Part shown: piece by piece, positions 35,086-42,598 of the stretch
Layout of the letters: each line of letters opens with the position of its first letter
How positions within the stretch are numbered: the first letter of the stretch is position 1
Assembly: GCA_017469355.1 (NCBI GenBank)
Contig: JAFUGM010000034.1
Span: 1 to 48,947 of the forward strand
DNA length: 48,947 nucleotides
Reading direction: 5' to 3'
From: Solobacterium sp.
GTDB lineage: Bacteria > Bacillota_I > Bacilli_A > Erysipelotrichales > Erysipelotrichaceae
Program-made: the position numbers and the translations under genes
The notes under the pieces: generated by a model
Databases searched by the model: none
The model's input: only the letters and a program-made list of their open reading frames with translations
What the model was told of the DNA's origin: nothing

Positions 35086-35433
35086 ATGAACATCGAAAAG
35101 ATCAAAACCTATAGCTGTCCGGTGGAAGCGGCAATGGATGTCATCGGCGGAAAATACAAAGCTCTGATCGTTTATGAACTGATCAACGGAACCCGCAGAT
35201 ACAATGAGATCCAGAAAGCAGTTCCGCAGGCTACGCCTCGGATGCTAAGTAAGCAGCTGAAGGAACTTGAAGAAGACGAGATCATCAACCGCACCTTATA
35301 CCCTGTCGTACCGCCCAAAACAGAATACTCTCTGACGGAGTTCGGGCAGTCCCTTGTTCCGATCGTACAGGCGCTATGCGATTGGGGTGAACACTACTTT
35401 GAAGTAGCGGGCGTTCCCGTTCCCTGCGACTAA
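35086..35433 (+). CDS. HxlR-family transcriptional regulator
   Basis: A 115-residue winged-helix regulator. The ATG at 35086 follows AAGGAG; the frame is open far upstream, but that part lies antisense to the NTF2-like and nitroreductase genes. Family blocks are YSCPVEAAMDVIGGKYKALI, RRYNEIQKAVPQATPRMLSKQL and YPVVPPKTEYSLTEFG. The Cys in the N-terminal YSCPVE is conserved in redox- and aldehyde-sensing members. It is divergent from the flavin-enzyme operon, its probable target. Confidence 0.93.
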   Translation: MNIEKIKTYSCPVEAAMDVIGGKYKALIVYELINGTRRYNEIQKAVPQATPRMLSKQLKELEEDEIINRTLYPVVPPKTEYSLTEFGQSLVPIVQALCDWGEHYFEVAGVPVPCD

Positions 35434-35460
35434 AAATGTCCGGCAGTCACCGGGCATTTT
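35433..35460 (+). terminator. Terminator of the hxlR gene
   Basis: AAAATGTCCGG pairs with CCGGGCATTTT (one wobble), directly after the stop codon. Confidence 0.8.
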
Positions 35461-35579
35461 CATATGGTTTAACACCTTGCTTAAAAAACTGAATGTGAGG
35501 CCGCTTGGAACGACGTCAAAGAAATAACTCTGCCATTTACTATAAATGCGGACAACGCAGATTATTTGTTTAAGCCTGT

Positions 35580-36146
35580 CTATGCTCTAAGTTTAAATAT
35601 CCTGGCCGTGAGATTTACAATCAACACCGATGCAGCAATGCCAAGTATTACAACAACGGGCAGTGCCCAGGCAGGACTGCAGCTCATTAGTGTATCGGCA
35701 TATCCGGCAGGCATCTCTTCAATTGCCTCGGTATAAGTAAAGTCACGGTTAAACCAGATCTGACCATAGAAGCCAAAGGTAGAGAATGACATAACGGCAG
35801 TGGAAATTACATCTCCTGTCCAATTGTATTTCGAAACTGCTCTAACGGCCTCTGCCACGATTCCAATGACAAGAAACGGAACGCAGTGCCATGCACTCGC
35901 ATCCCCAATCAGAAAGAACATTAATATGCCGCCTAAAGCTAACGCCGCGGCCACGCCCGGTGCTTTCACCCTGTCAAATGCCTTGATCACGATTCCCGAA
36001 AGCAGAACTCCCGCAATAATCTGATAGCACACAAACATGATCGGATGTATCGCACCCATGAAACAGGTTATTGCTGTTCCGACCAGGTAAAGTACCAGGT
36101 ACACCAGCATCCATAAAGCATTTTTTCCATTCCATTTGTTTTCCAT
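35580..36146 (-). CDS. MptD/Trep_Strep-like ECF S-component-type membrane protein
   Basis: A 188-residue protein with five to six membrane helices (about 10-30, 35-55, 65-85, 88-105, 115-135, 160-183). The spacing, the N-terminal NALWMLVYLVLY and the central FLIGDASAWHCVPFLVIGIV resemble MptD-family putative ECF transporter S components. No T component or ECF ATPase lies nearby; the neighbours are a TetR regulator and an ABC exporter pair. A TTAGCTAA motif upstream, shared with the TetR gene's own operator candidate, suggests common control. Family call is moderate. Confidence 0.6.
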   Translation of the reverse strand: MENKWNGKNALWMLVYLVLYLVGTAITCFMGAIHPIMFVCYQIIAGVLLSGIVIKAFDRVKAPGVAAALALGGILMFFLIGDASAWHCVPFLVIGIVAEAVRAVSKYNWTGDVISTAVMSFSTFGFYGQIWFNRDFTYTEAIEEMPAGYADTLMSCSPAWALPVVVILGIAASVLIVNLTARIFKLRA

Positions 36147-36176
36147 AACTCATTACTCCTTTAGCGAATTATTTCA

Positions 36177-36192
36177 GTTAGTATTAGCTAAC
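36177..36192. promoter_or_regulatory. Candidate TetR operator upstream of the S-component gene
   Basis: GTTAG-N6-CTAAC, containing TTAGCTAA. It shares the TTAGCTAAC core with the palindrome upstream of the adjacent TetR gene. Confidence 0.5.
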
Positions 36193-36274
36193 CCCATATA
36201 CGACAGAAAGTACGCGATTGCGTACTTTCACTGTTGTCTGAATTAAGGCGAAATCTGATCTGGTTATTTCGATC

Positions 36275-36877
36275 CTACAAACCGTAAAGCTTCTTCATGC
36301 CCGGATACAGAAACTCCTTGATAAAGTCGATATGCTCCTCCGCCTTTTTGCGCGGCATATCATGTCGGATAATCTCCGTAAGAGCTCTGACATACAGCGT
36401 CGCCACCAGATGCCACTGTTCATCTGTCATGGGTATCGGATTGCCGCCTGCTTTTTGCCGCGATGCCGCAAACTCTTTTGAGGAGGCTTCTTCCTTCATG
36501 ATGAGCTGTTCCTCAAAATCCCCGTATCTTGAACCGGCCGAACAGCAAATCAAGAGCTTCAATCCATCAAAATGAGAATACACAAAGTCGAGCAGTTCGC
36601 CTGTCCACTCCATTCCAAATGGGTCATTTTCTTCATAACTGCGAACAGTGGCGCTCTGCCATGTCCTGCAAAGTCTGCCATATTCTGTGAGCGTCTCATC
36701 CACGAGGGATGCGAACATATCTTCTTTATCCCTATAGTGGCGATATAGCCCTGCTGCACTCATACCCGCAAGTTCCGCAATGTGGTTGACCGATGCCTTT
36801 TCATACCCATATTCAAGAAACTCCCGTTTCACGATGGGAACCAGCTTCTCGTGTGTGGCTGTTTTGTCCCTCGGCAC
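36275..36877 (-). CDS. TetR/AcrR-family regulator (1)
   Basis: A 200-residue regulator starting at GTG 36877, five bases after GGAGGTGA. The N-terminal helix-turn-helix (YEKASVNHIAELAGMSAAGLYRHYRDKEDMF region, about 24-55) is canonical, and the C-terminal ligand domain is helical. It is clearly paralogous to the TetR gene at 40,682 (both begin MP[RK]DKT.TH). It lies between the S-component gene and the ABC pair. The palindrome 36898-36920 just upstream is its likely own operator. Confidence 0.9.
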   Translation of the reverse strand: MPRDKTATHEKLVPIVKREFLEYGYEKASVNHIAELAGMSAAGLYRHYRDKEDMFASLVDETLTEYGRLCRTWQSATVRSYEENDPFGMEWTGELLDFVYSHFDGLKLLICCSAGSRYGDFEEQLIMKEEASSKEFAASRQKAGGNPIPMTDEQWHLVATLYVRALTEIIRHDMPRKKAEEHIDFIKEFLYPGMKKLYGL

Positions 36878-36897
36878 TTACATCACCTCCCTTTGCA

Positions 36898-36920
36898 AAA
36901 TAGTTTAGCTAACACTATTT
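36898..36920. promoter_or_regulatory. Palindromic operator of TetR (1)
   Basis: AAATAGT-TTAGCTAAC-ACTATTT is a 23-bp near-perfect palindrome with one non-matching pair, 20 bp upstream of the GTG start. Confidence 0.6.
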
Positions 36921-36965
36921 GCTATTATAGTAATCGACTCATGATTTGACAAGACTAACCCAAAT

Positions 36966-37002
36966 AAGAACCACTCCAAACCCATGATTCAGAACGGTTC
37001 TT
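36966..37002 (-). terminator. Terminator of the ABC exporter operon
   Basis: AAGAACC (36966-36972) pairs with GGTTCTT (36996-37002), with T-rich sequence after the stem on the minus strand. It is the first hairpin past the stop codon at 37018. Confidence 0.6.
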
Positions 37003-37017
37003 TTATGACTAACTTGA

Positions 37018-38751
37018 TTATGATATTGACCAGTTCTGGCCCTCGGTCTGGAGCCGCACCATCTCGGCAAAGATGCCACCCCGCTGCATCAGCTCTGCAG
37101 GCGAACCCTGCTCCGCTACGCCGCCGTCCGAAAGCACTACAATTTTGTTTGCTCCGGCTACGGTACGCATACGGTGGGCAATAACCATGACAGTCTTGTT
37201 CTTGATGAGCCTTGACAATGCTCCCTGAACCTTTGTTTCATTTTCCACGTCAAGGGATGCCGTAGCCTCATCAAGCAGGATAATTGGTGCGTCCTTGAGG
37301 AATGCTCTTGCTATGGAAATGCGCTGGCGCTCCCCACCTGAAAGCTCACTGCCATTTTCACCGATGACGGTATCGTAGCCGTTCGGAAGTGCCCGTACGA
37401 ATTCTTCACAATTGGCAAGTCGCGCCGCATTCAGCACCTCTTCATCTGTAGCATCCTTTTTGCCTACACGGATGTTTTCCATGACCGTATTGTTAAAGAG
37501 CGTCACATCCTGGAACACGATAGAGAAGGAGGCAAGGAGTGTTTCCGGATCGACCGTGGACACATCCACGCCACCGACAAAGACCTTGCCCTTGTCAGCG
37601 TCCCAGAATCGGGCGGCCAGTCGGCTGACGGTGGTCTTCCCTCCACCAGAGGGTCCGACAAGAGCCGTGACCTCGCCCTGCTTTGCCATGAATGAAACAT
37701 CAGAAAGCACGGTCTTCTCGTCCTCGTAGGAGAATCCGGCATGGTCAAAGACAATGTCATACCCATTCGGTGCAAAGTCTGCTAAGCCGGTCTGTTCCTT
37801 TGCGTTCTTAATTTCATTCATACGATCTACATTGATCTGCAGAGCGTTGATGGCGGCAAGGTTAATAAGAGTACTGCTCATCGGCTCGTAGAGTCTCGAT
37901 GCTACAAGCAGGAAACAAAAGAACTGCATTAATGTAAGCTGTCCTTTGATCAGCATCGTACCGCCAACAAGCGCCACTGTTCCGATACCGAACTTCAAAA
38001 GCATCTGTGAGGACACTACAAACATAGCCGTGCCCAGTTCACTTCCGATTGCTCTTTTTTCAAGCGCATCGATCTTCTCATCCAGCCCTTTTAAATATTC
38101 GTTTTCTGCGTTATTGTTCTTTAAGTCGCGGGAGGTCTCGATAAACTCCTGCACACCCTCATTGAGGTCAATCTGCGCTGCTCTCTGCCTGCGGGAGAAG
38201 CGGTTCTGCACGCTCTTTGAAGTTAATACGATGATGAGTGCAATAGGAATCGGCCACACCGCTGCCAGTGCCATTTTCCACTGGAAGAAGAACAGTCCAA
38301 TACTGATGATCAGCGTGGATACAATACTGCCGTAATACTGCGGGATCATATGGGACCCAGCATGTTCCAGCACTTCCGAGTCGGACATAATGGTACTCGT
38401 CAAGTCTGCAAGGTCACGCTTGGCAAAGAATGAAAGAGGGAGTTTCCGCAGCTTCTCCGCAAGAGAAATCCTTCTTGCCGCAGATTCCTTATAAGTCGCC
38501 TTGTATGCCGTATTATATTGCCAGATACTTGTTAAAACGATTAATACCAGGCACAGCGCGATGCCTCCGATATAGAATCCCGTGCGCCTTTGCAAATTCA
38601 CGCCATTGATGTAGTCTCCCGTGAAGAGATACAGCAGAGAGACAGGAAACATGAGCGCCAGATTCTGCGCCACAACCGACAAAATACCAAGGATCATCTC
38701 CTTTGCGCCCTGGTCGGACAGGGCGAATTTATTCTTGAAGTATGTTTTCAT
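37018..38751 (-). CDS. ABC exporter half-transporter (2), permease-ATPase fusion
   Basis: A 577-residue type IV exporter half. Six membrane helices occupy about 1-300. The nucleotide-binding domain has Walker A GPSGGGKT, a Q-loop, signature LSGGERQR, Walker B IILLDEATASLD and the H-loop His (VIAHR). Its start overlaps the previous gene by 4 nt, so it forms a heterodimer with it. The substrate could be a drug, peptide or siderophore-like molecule. The flanking paralogous TetR genes suggest induction by the substrate. Confidence 0.93.
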   Translation of the reverse strand: MKTYFKNKFALSDQGAKEMILGILSVVAQNLALMFPVSLLYLFTGDYINGVNLQRRTGFYIGGIALCLVLIVLTSIWQYNTAYKATYKESAARRISLAEKLRKLPLSFFAKRDLADLTSTIMSDSEVLEHAGSHMIPQYYGSIVSTLIISIGLFFFQWKMALAAVWPIPIALIIVLTSKSVQNRFSRRQRAAQIDLNEGVQEFIETSRDLKNNNAENEYLKGLDEKIDALEKRAIGSELGTAMFVVSSQMLLKFGIGTVALVGGTMLIKGQLTLMQFFCFLLVASRLYEPMSSTLINLAAINALQINVDRMNEIKNAKEQTGLADFAPNGYDIVFDHAGFSYEDEKTVLSDVSFMAKQGEVTALVGPSGGGKTTVSRLAARFWDADKGKVFVGGVDVSTVDPETLLASFSIVFQDVTLFNNTVMENIRVGKKDATDEEVLNAARLANCEEFVRALPNGYDTVIGENGSELSGGERQRISIARAFLKDAPIILLDEATASLDVENETKVQGALSRLIKNKTVMVIAHRMRTVAGANKIVVLSDGGVAEQGSPAELMQRGGIFAEMVRLQTEGQNWSIS

Positions 38752-40529
38752 ACCGCTTCACCTACCTTCCAGCTAATTGCACTCTGGTATTCCTTCCACA
38801 TTGCGCTGTAAAGTCCATCCTTTTCGATTAACTCATCATGCGTTCCTTTTTCCACAACCTCGCCATGATCAAGAACATAAATCTTATCCGCATTCCGGAT
38901 GGTGGAAAGCCGATGCGCAATCATGATAACTGTGCTGTGCTTCGTCAGTTCCGTGAACGCTTTCTGCACCAGCACTTCGTTTTCAGGATCAGCGAAAGCT
39001 GTTGCCTCATCAAGAATGACGACGGGAGCCTTCTTCAGAATTGCGCGTGCAATAGCAATACGCTGTTGTTCTCCTCCGGAAAGATAGGTGCCTTCCGATC
39101 CAAGAACAGTATCCATCCCCTGTGGGAGTCTCCCGATAATATCATCACACTGTGCGGCATGAAGTGCCTCTTTCAGTTCCGTATCTGAAGCATCCGGCTT
39201 TGCAATACGAAGGTTATCTGCGATCGATCGCTTGAGGAGTCTTGAATCCTGGAAGACATAGGAAACCGTATTCATCAGTTCGTCCTTGCCGATGTCCCGC
39301 ACATCCACACCGCCGATCCTGATGCTTCCCTCCTGTGCATCAAAGAAACGCGAAATCAATCCAGCCACTGTTGTCTTGCCACTGCCAGACGGTCCCACAA
39401 GCGCAACGATCTGATCCTTGTCTGCAGACAGAGAGAGATTTTTCACAGCGGGTTGCGCATCTTCTCTATACCGGTACGTTGCATCTTTGATTTCCACATA
39501 TGCGCCAGACGGTTCTTTCTTCTCCTTCGCTTCCGGAAGCGGCCTGATATCCAGAATGGAATTCACTCTTGCAACAGCGTCATCAATCTTCATGCTGTTT
39601 TCCGATATAAACATTACCCGCATCATCGTGGTAGTGATGATTGGCGTGAAGATCACATAAAACAGGAAATTTACAAGTATATCTGTCGTCGCTGCACCAC
39701 CACGTGTCAAAAACAGCGTCAATCCAATCAGGAACGCAAATGCGGAGTTGATAAACATCTCAAACAAAATCATCGACTTTCGGCATCGGAAGGTATACTG
39801 CAGGCAGAAGTTGCCGTAATCATCAATCGATTTCTTGAACCGATGAAAGGAAAACACGGTTTGTCCGAAGGTCTTGACCACAGGGATGCCGCGTACATAT
39901 TCCACCGCCTCGTTGCTCATGTTTTCCAAAGCATTCTGATACTGCCTCATATCTTCTGCCATTGCAGGCCCCGCCATCTGAAACATCATTGCGAATGCCA
40001 GGATAATAGAAACAAGGCAGGCAAGCCCAAAACGCCAGTCATAGATAAACAGCAGCACGACCATAGCAATCGGAGTGACTATAGCCTGAGCCATATCGGG
40101 CAGGTTATGCGCCAACAGCGTCTCCGCGCTGGATGTCGCCTCCATTACAATGCGCCGCACCTTGCCGGAACCCATTTCGTCTGCGAATCCGATAGGCAGC
40201 TTTGCAATGTGATGAAGAAGATCCTTCTTCATGTTTCCTGCCACACGGAACGCTGACAAGTGAGAACACATCAGAGCCCCGAAGTATACCAGCATAAAAA
40301 CAAGGGAATAAACAACTGCCATCCAGCCGTTGTGTGTGATACTCGTTGCTGCAGAGAAATCAGGAGCGACATCGATCACTTCCTTGATAATCCGCCAGAG
40401 GCAGACGAACGGCATCAGCGCCAGCCCCCCACACGCAGCAGACAAAAGCAGCGACATATACGTCAGTACCTTATGTCCTCCCGCGTAGCCCATCAGTGTC
40501 TGAAATGCCGATGGTTTCTTTTGTTTCAT
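38748..40529 (-). CDS. ABC exporter half-transporter (1), permease-ATPase fusion
   Basis: A 593-residue partner of the downstream half. It has an N-terminal six-helix permease (about 15-310), Walker A GPSGSGKT, signature LSGGEQQR, Walker B VVILDEATAFAD and an H-loop in MIAHRLST. The residue after the Walker B Glu region is FAD instead of SLD. The ATG at 40529 follows GGAGG. The pair is regulated, by position, by TetR (2) upstream. Both ATP sites look intact. Confidence 0.93.
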   Translation of the reverse strand: MKQKKPSAFQTLMGYAGGHKVLTYMSLLLSAACGGLALMPFVCLWRIIKEVIDVAPDFSAATSITHNGWMAVVYSLVFMLVYFGALMCSHLSAFRVAGNMKKDLLHHIAKLPIGFADEMGSGKVRRIVMEATSSAETLLAHNLPDMAQAIVTPIAMVVLLFIYDWRFGLACLVSIILAFAMMFQMAGPAMAEDMRQYQNALENMSNEAVEYVRGIPVVKTFGQTVFSFHRFKKSIDDYGNFCLQYTFRCRKSMILFEMFINSAFAFLIGLTLFLTRGGAATTDILVNFLFYVIFTPIITTTMMRVMFISENSMKIDDAVARVNSILDIRPLPEAKEKKEPSGAYVEIKDATYRYREDAQPAVKNLSLSADKDQIVALVGPSGSGKTTVAGLISRFFDAQEGSIRIGGVDVRDIGKDELMNTVSYVFQDSRLLKRSIADNLRIAKPDASDTELKEALHAAQCDDIIGRLPQGMDTVLGSEGTYLSGGEQQRIAIARAILKKAPVVILDEATAFADPENEVLVQKAFTELTKHSTVIMIAHRLSTIRNADKIYVLDHGEVVEKGTHDELIEKDGLYSAMWKEYQSAISWKVGEAV

Positions 40530-40572
40530 TACATGAACCTCCTTTTCTCTATGTAAACAAACCCCGAACTTT

Positions 40573-40603
40573 GACCGCTGACGTTTACCTGGATTTGATT
40601 ACT
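40573..40603. promoter_or_regulatory. Candidate TetR (2) site upstream of the ABC operon
   Basis: TTGATTACT (40595-40603) and GACCGCTGACG (40573-40583) resemble parts of the operator at 41311-41340 (CGTTGATTACT and the central TTAGCGGTC), suggesting the same regulator binds both. Confidence 0.4.
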
Positions 40604-40612
40604 AACAAAAGT

Positions 40613-40634
40613 AAAAAGGCCCGAAGGCCTTTTT
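40613..40634 (-). terminator. Terminator of the TetR (2) gene
   Basis: AAAAAGGCC-CGAA-GGCCTTTTT, a 9-bp stem with A/T ends, between the TetR stop and the ABC operon promoter region. Confidence 0.85.
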
Positions 40635-40681
40635 ATACGGTATAAAAATATGCAAAACGTTGTCTCATATTCTTTTCTCCT

Positions 40682-41293
40682 TTAGCACCCCATCAGGTCA
40701 TGCCATCCAGGCAGGAAGAAATTTTCAATGGTCTTCAAATGGTGCATAGCTTTTTCCAGGGGATAATTATGGACTACCGGTTCAAACATGGCTGTTGTGT
40801 ATGCGCTCATGAGAATATGCAGTTCTTCCTCACTGATATCCCTGACCGGCACCCCCTGTGCGCGGAGCTTATCAAAAACACCCAGCATGAGCTGCTGATG
40901 CTCATTCACCAAATCGTTGACGAAGTTCTCATACCGCGTTCCCTGTGCACAGCACAAGAGCAACCGAAAGGCGTCCAGATTGGGATAGACAACCTCTCGA
41001 ATCATGTCGATCTCATTGTCCTTCCACATGGCTTCATAATCCCCAGACAATGCGCCGCCATATCCGCGCCGCACATGCTCGCTCATCCATGCGTTGAACT
41101 CCTTAAGTGCCGGTTCAACCAAGGCCGCAAACATATCTTCCTTATCCTTGAAGTGCCGATACAACCCACCAGAGGTCAAGCCAGCCCGTGCCGCAATGGA
41201 ACGGGTAGACGCATTTAGAAACCCCTTTTCCAGAAACTCCTGTGTTGCTGCGGGAATAATACGATTATGGGTCTCTGTTTTATCCTTCGGCAT
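40682..41293 (-). CDS. TetR/AcrR-family regulator (2)
   Basis: A 203-residue regulator. The helix-turn-helix (ASTRSIAARAGLTSGGLYRH, about 28-47) and KDKEDMFAALVEPAL linker are canonical. It is paralogous to TetR (1). The ATG at 41293 has AGAGGGGC upstream. A perfect 11-bp inverted repeat (41311-41340) sits right before the gene. It is the likely repressor of itself and of the ABC exporter pair downstream. Confidence 0.92.
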   Translation of the reverse strand: MPKDKTETHNRIIPAATQEFLEKGFLNASTRSIAARAGLTSGGLYRHFKDKEDMFAALVEPALKEFNAWMSEHVRRGYGGALSGDYEAMWKDNEIDMIREVVYPNLDAFRLLLCCAQGTRYENFVNDLVNEHQQLMLGVFDKLRAQGVPVRDISEEELHILMSAYTTAMFEPVVHNYPLEKAMHHLKTIENFFLPGWHDLMGC

Positions 41294-41310
41294 AATATGC
41301 CCCTCTCTTT

Positions 41311-41340
41311 AGTAATCAACGTTAGCGGTCGTTGATTACT
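41311..41340. promoter_or_regulatory. Perfect palindromic operator of TetR (2)
   Basis: AGTAATCAACG-N8-CGTTGATTACT: 11-bp perfect arms and an 8-bp centre, 17 bp upstream of the TetR start codon. The length fits a TetR dimer site. Confidence 0.7.
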
Positions 41341-41675
41341 ATAATGCAGGAGTTGGAATTTATCAAGACTGGGGATTGCCGTGTCATGCGATATGGTGAA
41401 TCCCCTTTTCATGCAGATGATGCCGCATGAGTGAATCCCTGAAAATAAGGACACTTCCCAGAGCCATAACAACAAATGACGCAAAACACAACGACATCAG
41501 CCCCTTCCTGTTGCATTTCTTTTACACACATTTCCACTTCCGACAGTAATATTCAAAAGCGTGAATGTAATGTATGGGTTTGAATTTGATATCTCATTCT
41601 CCACATGATCGTTACGATATTATCAGCTGCGGTACCAGAGACATGATGCACAAGAAAGGAACAAGATAAAAAAGA
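41341..41675. other. Gene-free stretch
   Basis: About 335 bp between the TetR (2) operator and the terminator of the deformylase-like gene. Open frames here lack ribosome sites and recognisable domains. Nothing further seen. Confidence 0.5.
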
Positions 41676-41708
41676 GATATCCGCAATAATTACTAATATG
41701 CGGGTATC
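41666..41708 (-). terminator. Terminator of the deformylase-like gene
   Basis: GATATCCGCA (41676-41685) pairs with TGCGGGTATC (41699-41708), one wobble; the minus strand continues TCTTTTTT. Confidence 0.8.
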
Positions 41709-41757
41709 TACTCGAATTCACTCATGTATTTTGCAATAACTTCAATGCGTGCCTGTT

Positions 41758-42165
41758 TTATATAAGAATACCTTCCAGATGATCCATTTCATGTTGGACA
41801 ATTTCTGCGGGAAGCCCATGAAATGTAATAGTACGCAGCTTCCAGTCGGGGTCTCTATATTCCACGGTAATGGTAAAGTATCGGGTTACGGTTCGAGCCC
41901 CTTCAAGCGACAGACACCCCTCTTCATTTGTGTAGCGGGTATGTTTTGCCCGCAGCACCGGATTGAACATGAGAAGCTCTGTTTTTCCGAATTTCACGAC
42001 AATAATCCGCTTGGATACACCGATCATATTCGCTGCCAATCCCACCGATCGCTTGTTCGCATGTAATGTATCCACAAGATCCTGGCCAATCGAAAGATCG
42101 GACCTCTGTGCCGGTTCGCATTTCTTAGAAAGTATCACGACATCTTTTACAATTTCTCGCTCCAT
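41758..42165 (-). CDS. Peptide deformylase-type metalloprotein
   Basis: A 135-residue short deformylase. Motif 2 EGCLSLEG and motif 3 QHEMDHLEG supply the metal-binding Cys and two His plus the catalytic Glu. Motif 1 reads GLAANMIG, so the usual Gln (GxGLAAxQ) is Met here. Deformylase removes the formyl group from nascent N-termini in the cytosol. The small size and changed motif 1 match a secondary deformylase group in anaerobic Firmicutes; whether it is the main enzyme of this cell is unknown. Single gene with its own terminator. Confidence 0.88.
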   Translation of the reverse strand: MEREIVKDVVILSKKCEPAQRSDLSIGQDLVDTLHANKRSVGLAANMIGVSKRIIVVKFGKTELLMFNPVLRAKHTRYTNEEGCLSLEGARTVTRYFTITVEYRDPDWKLRTITFHGLPAEIVQHEMDHLEGILI

Positions 42166-42196
42166 GATTCCTCCCCCAGTTCTTCCTCAATTATAC

Positions 42197-42225
42197 TTGC
42201 GTGATGTTCTTCTTGGACCTAGAAT
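42197..42225 (+). promoter_or_regulatory. Sigma-A promoter of the P-II/antiporter operon
   Basis: TTGCGT (42197-42202), a 17-bp spacer and TAGAAT (42220-42225), 28 bp upstream of the start codon. Confidence 0.6.
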
Positions 42226-42253
42226 AACTGCGGTCTTATTAAGGGGGTACGAT

Positions 42254-42598
42254 ATGCAGTTATTAATTCATATTACCAACCATGAGGATACGGTTAATCC
42301 AATCATGGCGAACTTACTGAACAACGGATTCCACGGTGCTACGATTGTGGACTGCGAAGGGATGCTAAATGCGCTGAATGAAGACAGCGTCGATGCGCCG
42401 TCCATCTTCGGAGGCCTTCGTAAATTCGTGAATCCGGATCGTCAGTCTCACAAGATGATTCTGCTTGTATTGAAGGATGAGGAAGTTTCACAGGCGATTG
42501 AAGTGATTCATGGCGTATCTGGAGATCTGAAGCTTCCTAATACCGGAATTCTCTTTACGGTCCCGATTACCCGCTGGGAAGGAGTCGCGAAGAATTAA
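42254..42598 (+). CDS. P-II-like signalling protein
   Basis: A 114-residue protein. The ATG at 42254 follows AGGGGG; the upstream part of the frame is antisense to the deformylase gene. The order strand (QLLIHITN), helix, strand (GATIVDCEGM), long loop (about 36-66), strand (MILLVLKDEE), helix, strand (GILFTVPITRWEG) is that of the P-II ferredoxin-like trimer. The T-loop region contains no Tyr, so GlnB-style uridylylation is unlikely. The antiporter gene starts within its stop codon (TAATG), so it most likely senses a nucleotide or metabolite to control that transporter. Confidence 0.82.
   Translation: MQLLIHITNHEDTVNPIMANLLNNGFHGATIVDCEGMLNALNEDSVDAPSIFGGLRKFVNPDRQSHKMILLVLKDEEVSQAIEVIHGVSGDLKLPNTGILFTVPITRWEGVAKN

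Noticed and set aside
41215-41484. 89-codon minus-strand frame
   Set aside because: It overlaps the TetR operator and start in another frame, with no domain and no ribosome site.
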